Assembly (NCBI GenBank): GCA_002716625.1
Contig: PBAS01000065.1
Coordinates: 1-44,323, forward strand
Length of the DNA stretch: 44,323 nt
From: Phycisphaeraceae bacterium
GTDB taxonomy: Bacteria; Planctomycetota; Phycisphaerae; Phycisphaerales; Phycisphaeraceae
Reading direction: 5' to 3'
In this document: positions 18,254 to 26,007 of the stretch, in pieces
How positions within the stretch are numbered: the first letter of the stretch is position 1
How the letters are laid out: each line of letters starts with the position of its first letter
Program-made: the position numbers and the translations under genes
The notes under the pieces: model-generated
What the model saw: only the letters and a program-made list of their open reading frames with translations
Database searches by the model: none
What the model was told of the DNA's origin: nothing

Positions 18254-19777
18254 CTATGGGTTGTGCCATTTACGCCCATCACGGGCCATCATGATATCAC
18301 TGGCCGATGGCCCCCATGTACCAGCAGCATAGTTCGGCAAGTCATCCTGCGGATGGTCCTGCCAATAGTCAAGAACTGGTTGGACAACACGCCAACAATG
18401 CTTTATCTCCTCACGGTGCTTATACAATGTCTGATCGCCACGGATTGCATCGAGAAGCAACGTGGCATATGCCTGCGGCGGGCTGGCGCCAAACTGCTCG
18501 TTATAGTCGAAGTCCATAATGACAGGTTTAATGTCCATGCCCATACCGGGCACCTTGCCCTCAAAACGCAAACGGATCCCTTCATCCGGCTGAACATTGA
18601 TGACCAATTGATTTGGCAGGGCACTATGACTACCGGTCATACGGGGTAAAAACAGGCAATGCGGTGTCGGCTTGAATGTCACAACAACCTCGGTAAGTTT
18701 CTTAGTCATCGACTTGCCAGATCGCAAATAGAATGGCACGCCACCCCAACGCCAGGTATCGATAAAGACTTGCAGGGCGGTATAAGTGTCGGTCTGGCTA
18801 TCACTACGAGTACCTTCTTCCTCCCGATAACCGGTCACGACCTTGCCTCCAAACTGCCCCGGTCCATATTGCCCACGGACGGCAATCTTTGGTACATCAT
18901 CCATGCTTGGTGTCCGACATGCCGCAAGAATCTTTGTTTTCTCCACACGAATATCATCAGCACACATGGTGATTGGAGGCTCCATCGCCACTACCGCCAT
19001 CACCTGCAACAAATGACTTTGAATCATATCACGCATCGCACCACCACTGGGTGAATCATAGTAACTACCACGACCTTCAATGCCGACAGACTCAGCAGCA
19101 GTCACTTGAACATGATCGATGTATTTACGGTTCCAAATTGGCTCAAAGATCGTGTTGGCAAACCGAAAGACCAACAGATTCTGGACGGTCTCTTTACCAA
19201 GATAATGGTCAATCCGGTATATGCTCTGCTCATCGAACACGCTGGCGACGACATCGTTGAGACGTGAGGCAGAAAGCGGATCAGACCCAAACGGCTTTTC
19301 AATAATGACACGCTGCCACGGTGGATTATTACGATCAAGGCTACACCAATGTTTGCCTTCAGCAACCATGCCTGCGGCGCCAATCTGTGTTAGTGTCGGC
19401 TCGTATAGGTGTGGCGCTATGGACAAATACAGCAGTACATTAACACCTGTGCCATGGGACTGTGATAATTCAGCCATCCGAGTTTTTAACCCACCATATG
19501 CCTCTGCCTTGGTGGAATCGGCCACATGGTAATACAAGCATTTCGCAAAATCGTGCCACTGCTTATCGTCGTACTGACCAAAAAAACTGTGGAGCCTGTC
19601 ACGAAAGTCATCATCAGACATCGGCGAACGACTCACACCCAGGACAGCGAAATGCTCGGGCAGTTGCCCTGCGACAAACAGTTGATACAGCGATGGGATC
19701 AACTTCCGTCTCGTCAGGTCACCCGAGGCGCCAAAAATGACAATTAAACACGATGATGGTTTTTCACAATCGGCCAT
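18254..19777 (-). CDS. zwf: Glucose-6-phosphate 1-dehydrogenase
   Basis: A 507-residue Zwf, which oxidises glucose 6-phosphate to 6-phosphoglucono-1,5-lactone and reduces NADP+ (or NAD+). The N-terminal dinucleotide loop is FGASGDLTRRKLIPSLYQL. The active-site signature RIDHYLGKETVQNLL contains the catalytic His and substrate-binding Lys, and DMIQSHLLQVMAVVAMEPP is also conserved. The gene is complete and of normal length. It lies between mnmG and pgl. No 6-phosphogluconate dehydrogenase gene is in the window. Confidence 0.97.
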   Translation of the reverse strand: MADCEKPSSCLIVIFGASGDLTRRKLIPSLYQLFVAGQLPEHFAVLGVSRSPMSDDDFRDRLHSFFGQYDDKQWHDFAKCLYYHVADSTKAEAYGGLKTRMAELSQSHGTGVNVLLYLSIAPHLYEPTLTQIGAAGMVAEGKHWCSLDRNNPPWQRVIIEKPFGSDPLSASRLNDVVASVFDEQSIYRIDHYLGKETVQNLLVFRFANTIFEPIWNRKYIDHVQVTAAESVGIEGRGSYYDSPSGGAMRDMIQSHLLQVMAVVAMEPPITMCADDIRVEKTKILAACRTPSMDDVPKIAVRGQYGPGQFGGKVVTGYREEEGTRSDSQTDTYTALQVFIDTWRWGGVPFYLRSGKSMTKKLTEVVVTFKPTPHCLFLPRMTGSHSALPNQLVINVQPDEGIRLRFEGKVPGMGMDIKPVIMDFDYNEQFGASPPQAYATLLLDAIRGDQTLYKHREEIKHCWRVVQPVLDYWQDHPQDDLPNYAAGTWGPSASDIMMARDGRKWHNP

Positions 19778-19847
19778 ATAAGATCCCCTTGACTATGCCG
19801 CACTAAATATTGGTAAGGACCAGCCCATTACATTGATTGCGACATGC

Positions 19848-21692
19848 TTATCGACGCAAAGCGACGGTCAGGTTCATAACATCGGCAGGTGTCACACCAG
19901 CCAAACGCGTGGCCTGACCCAGTGTTGCGGGACGAAAGGTCTCCAGAGCTGATCTGGCTTCATTGCGTAGACCCGGAAGTGTCTTGTAATTCCAATGTGA
20001 CGGCAGAGGCATCTGCTCTTGCTCGGATAAACGTTTAACTTCACGCTTCTGCCGATTGATGTAACCTGCGTATTTGACATCCGCAAGTAGACGAGCAACA
20101 AGCCGCCGTTCTAACCGCTTGGGCACCACTGATGCATGATTCTTGGCAAGTACTTGAAGAACCTGTTCAGTACCGACCTGCGGTCGGCAGACCCAACGTA
20201 TCATGGGTTCACCACCAATTCGCGTGGTCTGAAAGACCTGATGAAGCATGGCCAATGCTGACCGACGGTCCTGATACTTATCCCAACGCTCATCATCGAT
20301 CAATCCCCATTCCCGCGCAACCGGAGTTAGTCGTTCGTCGGCGTTGTCGGCACGCAACATCAATCGATACTCGGCTCGACTGGTAAACATGCGGTACGGC
20401 TCCCGCGGCTTCTTGGTCACCAAATCATCCATCATGACCCCAATATAAGCCTGATCCCGTTGCAAACGGACGGGCTCGGTACCACTCGCAAACCGTGCAG
20501 CATTAAGCCCTGCCATTAGACCCTGCCCAGCTGCTTCTTCATATCCGCTGGTTCCATTGATCTGGCCAGCAAGAAACAGACCCGCAATACGCTTGGTCAT
20601 GCATGATGCATCAATCTGATATGGCCAAACCATGTCGTACTCGACGGCATACCCATAACGCAGGACCTTAGCCCGCTCGCAACCTTGCATATGCATGATA
20701 ACTGTTTCCTGAACATCAGCCGGCAACGAGGTACTAATCCCGTTGCAATAGATCTCATTAGTACCAAGTGATTCCGGTTCAAGATAAACATGGTGTGACA
20801 TGCGGTCTTTAAAACGCACCACCTTGTCCTCGATACTCGGACAGTAGCGAGGCCCGGAAGTTTCAATCTGACCGTTGTACATGGGCGCTCGGTCAAGATT
20901 GGATCGAATTACTTCGTGGATAACCTCATTGGTATGGGTAATGTGACAGGGACGTTGTTCAAGAATCGGGAATCGGTCAAGCGAGGTAAGATCGCTAAAT
21001 GGCTGTGGCTCACGATCACCCGGCTGCAACTGAAGCCCGTTAAAATTGATCGATTCAGCGGCCAGTCGTGGTGGCGTCCCCGTCTTGAGCCGCCCTAATT
21101 CAAATCCTAGCCTCTGCAGCGCCCCGCTAATGCCAACTGCCGCACCTTCACCCACCCGTCCCCCTTCCGCCTGATTTTCACCCGTGTGCATTAAACCACG
21201 CATGAATGTCCCAGTGGTCAATACAACCGAGCGTGCATGCAGGCAAATGGGGACACCAGCACCTACCGAAAGAAACAGCACACCTCTTACCGTTCCCTGC
21301 TCAACAACAATCTGCTCAACCGTACCAGCAAGAATACTTAATGAATCGCGTGTCTTTAAAAACTGTTGCACTTGCTGAGCGTAGCGATACTTGTCTGACT
21401 GACAGCGTGGTCCCTGAACGGCCGGACCCTTCGATGCATTCAAAACACGAAACTGAATTCCTGTAGCATCGGCAACCAGCCCCATCAAACCGCCCATTGC
21501 ATCAATTTCGCGTACTATCTGCCCCTTGGCCAATCCTCCGATTGCAGGATTACAGCTCATGGCACCAATCTTGTCGGGGTTCATCGTGATAAGCGCCACG
21601 TTGGCCCCCAGATTGGCCACGGCCCAAGCAGCTTCTGCGCCGGCATGTCCGCCACCAATCACAATCACGTCATATTCATGGTGCACTGTCAT
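19848..21692 (-). CDS. mnmG: tRNA uridine 5-carboxymethylaminomethyl modification enzyme MnmG (GidA)
   Basis: A 614-residue FAD-dependent MnmG, which with the GTPase MnmE modifies wobble uridine 34 of tRNAs using methylenetetrahydrofolate. It has the N-terminal FAD loop VIGGGHAGAEAAWA, the CNPAIGGLAKGQIVREIDAMGG signature in shorter overlapping blocks, GPRYCPSIEDK, and GQINGTSGYEEAAGQGLMAG. The C-terminal MnmE-binding helical domain is present. Length and motifs are normal. The start is ATG 21692. It is the first gene of the minus-strand mnmG-zwf-pgl run. Its obligate partner MnmE appears interrupted at 2848, which makes its intactness notable. Confidence 0.97.
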   Translation of the reverse strand: MTVHHEYDVIVIGGGHAGAEAAWAVANLGANVALITMNPDKIGAMSCNPAIGGLAKGQIVREIDAMGGLMGLVADATGIQFRVLNASKGPAVQGPRCQSDKYRYAQQVQQFLKTRDSLSILAGTVEQIVVEQGTVRGVLFLSVGAGVPICLHARSVVLTTGTFMRGLMHTGENQAEGGRVGEGAAVGISGALQRLGFELGRLKTGTPPRLAAESINFNGLQLQPGDREPQPFSDLTSLDRFPILEQRPCHITHTNEVIHEVIRSNLDRAPMYNGQIETSGPRYCPSIEDKVVRFKDRMSHHVYLEPESLGTNEIYCNGISTSLPADVQETVIMHMQGCERAKVLRYGYAVEYDMVWPYQIDASCMTKRIAGLFLAGQINGTSGYEEAAGQGLMAGLNAARFASGTEPVRLQRDQAYIGVMMDDLVTKKPREPYRMFTSRAEYRLMLRADNADERLTPVAREWGLIDDERWDKYQDRRSALAMLHQVFQTTRIGGEPMIRWVCRPQVGTEQVLQVLAKNHASVVPKRLERRLVARLLADVKYAGYINRQKREVKRLSEQEQMPLPSHWNYKTLPGLRNEARSALETFRPATLGQATRLAGVTPADVMNLTVALRR

Positions 21693-22243
21693 GAGAGGGG
21701 ATTATACCCTGCTTAATGACGGCCTCCTGCCCCGCCATGATCGATCCCCCCCCCTCCTGAATGCTCCCAGGAGCGTGAATGATTCGAAGCAGCCGGTTCA
21801 CTGGATTGACCATGCATAACCATGGGTCCAACAACCAAAAATCATTCCTGTAGGATTGTCCCTCCAAACAGTAGTCCTTGTTCCGCAACGAGGCTCATCA
21901 ACCCAACGACCGCATTGAGGCACTTGGACATGTTTTATGGAAATGTGTTGTAAGACATACGGAAATACCTCGCATTTTCTTGCAGCCATGTCGTTATGTC
22001 TTCCCGAAGGACATACAACTAAAATCTGCACTTAAAAGCACCTTGAAATGACCTTTTAGGCTGCCAACACAGGCAGGGTAAACAACAAAGGTGGCTTTTC
22101 TTAGAAGCGGAGTATGCCCAATTAAACATTGCCTGTATTCAACATTTAATCTCTCTGATCTATCATGAGCTCGTCCATTGACGAAAGATAAAAGGCTGAC
22201 TAGATTGGCGATATGAAAGAAGTGGTTGCAAGGAGTACCAATA
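21693..22243. other. Long divergent gap between mnmG and ilvC, no gene recognised
   Basis: This 551-base stretch separates the divergent mnmG and ilvC genes. It holds a run of nine C at about 21746-21754, directly followed by a small hairpin (CTCCTG, 8-base loop, CAGGAG). TAAAAG and CTTTTA form an inverted repeat around 22033-22058, and there is a candidate ilvC promoter near the right end. Short open frames on the minus strand have no recognisable product. It probably carries the promoters of both genes and perhaps a long ilvC leader. Confidence 0.5.
22178..22206 (+). promoter_or_regulatory. Candidate sigma-70-type promoter for ilvC
   Basis: TTGACG (22178-22183) is followed after 17 bases by TAGATT (22201-22206), matching 5/6 and 4/6 of the consensus boxes. 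It is 37 bases before the ilvC ATG, leaving a short leader with the AAGGAG ribosome binding site. Consensus match only. Confidence 0.38.
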
Positions 22244-23248
22244 ATGGCAATTGAAACACTTTATGACAAAGATGGTTCGGTCAACGCATTACAAGGCAAG
22301 ACAGTCGCGATACTAGGCTACGGGAGCCAAGGTCATGCCCATGCGCAAAATCTCCGTGATTCAGGAGTCAGTGTTATCGTAGCCAACCGGCGTGAGTCGG
22401 CTAATGGCAAACTGGCAATTGAACATGGTTACGCCCCCCTTCCGGTCGACGAAGCAGTTAAGCAAGCTGACCTGATCATCATGGCACTTCCTGATGAAGT
22501 TCAGCCAGAAGTTTATACAAAATCAATTGGGCCAAACCTGCGACCTGGCACAGCATTGGGTGCAACCCACGGCTTCAATATTCATTTTAAAACAATTACC
22601 CCCCCAGACAATATCGATGTAATTATGGTAGCCCCGAAGGGACCTGGTCACACGGTACGCAGTGAGTTCGAACGCGGAGGCGGCGTGCCATGCCTCTTGG
22701 CCATCGAACAGGACGCATCAGGCAATGCGTTTAACGTGGCGATGGCTTGGGCAATCGGTGTGGGTGGTGGCCGGGCTGGTATCTTGAGAACGACTTTTAA
22801 GGATGAATGTGAAACTGACCTATTTGGCGAACAGAGTGTGTTATGCGGCGGCCTGTCTGCCATGATCAAGGCCGGCTTTGAAGTGCTTACGGAAGCAGGC
22901 TATCCCCCTGAATTAGCCTACTTTGAGGTGTGCCACGAACTAAAACTAATAATCCAAATGATCGAACAGGGAGGACTCAACTACATGCGGTATTCAATTA
23001 GCAATACCGCTGAGTTCGGTGACTACTATACCGGTCCCAAAATCATTGACAGTAATACAAAAGATCGCATGCGCAAGGTCTTGTCCGATATTCAATCAGG
23101 CCAGTTTGCCAAGGCATTTCGCGAAGACTATGAGGAAGGATTCAAGTGGTTTTCCAAACAACGTGAACAGGACCACAACCACCCAGTTGAGAAGATCGGG
23201 AAAGAACTGCGAGGCATGATGCCTTGGATTCACCCCGTCGAGATCTAA
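22244..23248 (+). CDS. ilvC: Ketol-acid reductoisomerase (class I)
   Basis: A 334-residue class I KARI, which isomerises and reduces 2-acetolactate or 2-aceto-2-hydroxybutyrate with NAD(P)H in valine, leucine and isoleucine synthesis. The Rossmann loop is GYGSQGHAHAQNLRDSG; the following VANRRES, with Arg and Ser after the second strand, suggests NADPH. The metal and substrate residues are in the C-terminal domain (DECETDLFGEQ, ELKLIIQMIEQGG, SNTAEFGDY). The ATG at 22244 is fixed by AAGGAG eight bases upstream; an earlier TTG would contain that site. No other ilv or leu genes are nearby. Confidence 0.97.
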   Translation: MAIETLYDKDGSVNALQGKTVAILGYGSQGHAHAQNLRDSGVSVIVANRRESANGKLAIEHGYAPLPVDEAVKQADLIIMALPDEVQPEVYTKSIGPNLRPGTALGATHGFNIHFKTITPPDNIDVIMVAPKGPGHTVRSEFERGGGVPCLLAIEQDASGNAFNVAMAWAIGVGGGRAGILRTTFKDECETDLFGEQSVLCGGLSAMIKAGFEVLTEAGYPPELAYFEVCHELKLIIQMIEQGGLNYMRYSISNTAEFGDYYTGPKIIDSNTKDRMRKVLSDIQSGQFAKAFREDYEEGFKWFSKQREQDHNHPVEKIGKELRGMMPWIHPVEI

Positions 23249-23252
23249 TTAC

Positions 23253-23543
23253 ATGCTTACCGACGAACAACTCAACCAATACCATCAGAATGGTTTTTTT
23301 ATTGTTGAGGAATTATTTGATCATGAGGAAGCAGGGCTGCTGCTTCAGATCGCCCTTGTCAACCAGTCTTTCACTGAAAAATCCTCAACACTTGATCAAC
23401 TGAAATTGAATAAAAAACAGGAAGCTCGGGTCATTACACAAGGTGATGGCGGTGCAGGAACCACCAAGTTCTGGGTCGATGACAATCAAGTCAGAACGAT
23501 TGGACAAAAGCAAATTACGTTGATGCAGCAAAGACAAAAATAA
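23253..23543 (+). pseudogene. Truncated phytanoyl-CoA dioxygenase (PhyH)-like remnant
   Basis: A 96-codon frame whose first ~50 residues (LTDEQLNQYHQNGFFIVEELFDHEEAGLLL) resemble the start of PhyH-family Fe(II)/2-oxoglutarate dioxygenases, normally about 250-300 residues. The conserved HxD...H iron-binding facial triad would lie further on and is absent. The open frame stops only 23 bases before the end of the oppositely oriented oxidoreductase gene, so the missing part is deleted rather than frameshifted nearby. It starts 4 bases after the ilvC stop and could still be translated by coupling. I judge it a decayed gene; a short functional protein is possible. Confidence 0.6.
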
Positions 23544-23566
23544 CACCATAAGGTGCACATATCACC

Positions 23567-24559
23567 CTACGAATGCTGCAGGGCATCAAGAACAACCCTT
23601 ACCGATTTACACGCCTCTTCAATTCCATATTGAATCTGGCCATCGCATACAACTGCTTTGAGGAACTGGAGATTCTCATCCTGAAACATGTCATCACGGT
23701 CCGTGGCCATAGTCTCATGCCGCCATTGGCGGGTGGTGTTGTTCCATAGCGACAACACACAATGCTCCCACTTGGCAAACTCCACTTGGATAACCCCTTT
23801 TGTGCCGATCATCTCAAATTGTCTACGCCTCAAACGCTGAAGAAAGTCAAGATGGACGCTCGCTGTACAGCGATCCTCAAACTCAATTAAAAGTTGCGCC
23901 AAATCCGGCGTATCAACCTCAATGTCACCATATGTACCAATTACGGAATACACTTGCTTGACATCCTGGCCAGCAACCCAGATAGCCAAGTCAATATCAT
24001 GTGTCAGATCCAAGGCACCCCAGGGAAAGTTTTTGGCGGTGTAGACTTGTTGATAATCGGGTCGAATCTCGTCGAAAGGTTCGCCAACCATGGCGCGGAC
24101 CGCAATAAGGCGACCAATTTCACCCTCATCAAGCCACTGCTTGGCCCGCAACAGCCCTTCATGGAACCGAAAGCACAACCCAACCATAAACTTCCTACCA
24201 CTGTTCTTGACGAGCCGTGCCAAATCGTCCAGACCATCTAAGCGATCACTAATTGGTTTCTCGCAGAACACATGACAGCCAGCATTCATTGCCTCTATTG
24301 CCAACGGGACATGCAGACGTGGTGGCGTCAGAATCCATACGCAGTCAGGCTGGGCTGCCAAACCTGATTCGAACGAAATAACTGGCTTGGCATGTGGTGT
24401 CTGGTCCGTCAACTGTTTAACCTGAGAAGTCTGTGGATCGAACACACTTAGATCCTTTATCCCCAGCCGGCTTAGAACCCGTGCATGACGTTTGCCGATA
24501 CTCCCGCAGCCAGCAATCAATACACTCAACTCACGCCATGATCTGTCTTGGTTACCCAT
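23567..24559 (-). CDS. Gfo/Idh/MocA family oxidoreductase
   Basis: A 330-residue NAD(P)-dependent dehydrogenase of the glucose-fructose oxidoreductase / inositol dehydrogenase family. It has an N-terminal Rossmann domain (VLIAGCGSIGKRHARVLSRLG), the EKP motif with the catalytic lysine (VFCEKPISD), and a C-terminal alpha/beta domain with GALDLTHDIDLAIW carrying the conserved His-Asp. Members oxidise or reduce sugars, sugar acids or inositols, and the substrate here is unknown. It faces the PhyH remnant and lies just after the phosphoesterase-HAD gene (about 39 bases), so the two may be co-transcribed. Confidence 0.9.
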   Translation of the reverse strand: MGNQDRSWRELSVLIAGCGSIGKRHARVLSRLGIKDLSVFDPQTSQVKQLTDQTPHAKPVISFESGLAAQPDCVWILTPPRLHVPLAIEAMNAGCHVFCEKPISDRLDGLDDLARLVKNSGRKFMVGLCFRFHEGLLRAKQWLDEGEIGRLIAVRAMVGEPFDEIRPDYQQVYTAKNFPWGALDLTHDIDLAIWVAGQDVKQVYSVIGTYGDIEVDTPDLAQLLIEFEDRCTASVHLDFLQRLRRRQFEMIGTKGVIQVEFAKWEHCVLSLWNNTTRQWRHETMATDRDDMFQDENLQFLKAVVCDGQIQYGIEEACKSVRVVLDALQHS

Positions 24560-24598
24560 CTACATCCTTCATCCTTTAATCTTCAAACATCTACCCAC

Positions 24599-25861
24599 CT
24601 AATCTCTCAACGTGGCCTTAAGACGTGTTGGCTTGGCCACTAAGTCCAACGCATCATCAATGCTATTGGTTACTACGTCAGCACAACGCAGTAATTCACC
24701 ACTGGCACCTTCAGGACCAATCACGGCGATCCCAATCGCTGCAGCCTTGACCATCTCAACATCATTACGGCCATTACCAATAGCAACAAGGGATTGGACG
24801 CCAAGTTCCTCGATGCGTTTACGCTTATCGTTACCTGTCTTAATAATTTCGACATGAACCGGCAAATGAGCCCATGAAGATTCGGCCAACCCAAAGGTAT
24901 CCGCCGTCAATACTGTGATACGGATTCGCGTGGCAAGTTCCCGAATGCGATCGGCCACGCCAGGAAGTAATTTCCCATCTTGCGATGTGGTACCGTTCAT
25001 ATCAAGCACTAGCCGCGCCAAAGTTATGGGTGCCTGCCCAGGCAGTTCCACAGTACGGCGGAAGGCTACCACTGTCTTGGGATCCGTGTCCAATGAAACG
25101 AGTTTCGATGTAACGCCATTCAAATTAAATTCGTATTTAACAAACCCCACAACCGCACCGCCATCAGGAAAGATTGCGTCATCAACCACAAAACTGGTTG
25201 ATGGACACCAAACATGAGTCACACCATTTCTCTCAAGAATTCTATGCCAATGCAAGTGCCCATTGGCCACCAGTTTCACACTTGGCCGATCTAATCGCTC
25301 GAGTAACTCACCACGGGGGGTTGGATCAAAACCCCAATACTGACTGGGGCCACTGAGTGTTTCGTCGGGTTTATCAAGATATGGTGCTGCGTGAAGAAAT
25401 ATGGCAACTTGATCATGCCTGGATTCAGCAGCCGTAAGAATATCATCGAACCACGCGAACTGCTCGGCCTCTTCATAAAATGAAGATCCCAGGACCTGCG
25501 TATTGATGCCTATCAGGCGCCACCCATCACGCCGTACATGAAACCGATCACTTTTAAAAGTTGCTTTCCACTTTTCGAGGTATTCAGGCTTTACCTCATG
25601 CTTCTCACCCCGCTTATCACCCACATCATGATTACCAGGAATCACATGTACCGGTACCGAAAAGAGATCCAGCTGAGATTTGACGCGATCAAACATGCCA
25701 GAATGAATGTGTCCATCTGCAGACACATCGCCAGTCACTACCACTAAGTCTGGACCTTCCGCATCGATGCGTGTGCGAATTTCATCGAAGCATGTTTCAC
25801 ACTGACCAGGTTGCGGATCCAGATGCATATCTGAGATCTGTACTACCGTAAAAAGGCTCAT
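24599..25861 (-). CDS. Metallophosphoesterase fused to a HAD-like (soluble P-type ATPase-like) domain
   Basis: A 420-residue two-domain protein. Residues about 5-245 are a calcineurin-type metallophosphoesterase of the cyclic-nucleotide phosphodiesterase-like group. Its metal motifs run in order: SDMHLD, TGDVSADG, PGNHD, FLHAAPY and NGHLHWH. Residues about 283-412 resemble COG4087, a small HAD-like family. They carry LDMNGTTSQDG (nucleophile-position Asp287, with Asn at the +2 position), TVLTADTFG, a KTGND lysine, and GNGRNDVEM holding the second metal-binding acids. The two halves predict linked phosphoester hydrolysis or one catalytic and one sensory domain. The ATG at 25861 sits at the usual family start; a GTG ten codons earlier is possible. 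The substrate is unknown. Confidence 0.85.
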   Translation of the reverse strand: MSLFTVVQISDMHLDPQPGQCETCFDEIRTRIDAEGPDLVVVTGDVSADGHIHSGMFDRVKSQLDLFSVPVHVIPGNHDVGDKRGEKHEVKPEYLEKWKATFKSDRFHVRRDGWRLIGINTQVLGSSFYEEAEQFAWFDDILTAAESRHDQVAIFLHAAPYLDKPDETLSGPSQYWGFDPTPRGELLERLDRPSVKLVANGHLHWHRILERNGVTHVWCPSTSFVVDDAIFPDGGAVVGFVKYEFNLNGVTSKLVSLDTDPKTVVAFRRTVELPGQAPITLARLVLDMNGTTSQDGKLLPGVADRIRELATRIRITVLTADTFGLAESSWAHLPVHVEIIKTGNDKRKRIEELGVQSLVAIGNGRNDVEMVKAAAIGIAVIGPEGASGELLRCADVVTNSIDDALDLVAKPTRLKATLRD

Positions 25862-26007
25862 CTGGTGTTCACTCTTGCGCAAATAACCCACTCTTTTTCC
25901 ACCGCATGCAAGATAATACGCGAAACATGGCGTTATTGTAAGATACTAAATATCAGGTTATGGGGACCTGCGTGGAACGATTAAATTCAATCGAGGCTGA
26001 ACAGGTC

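Noticed and set aside
21798-22031. A 77-codon minus-strand frame in the mnmG-ilvC gap
   Set aside because: Composition is irregular, there is no recognisable domain, and no ribosome binding site is seen.
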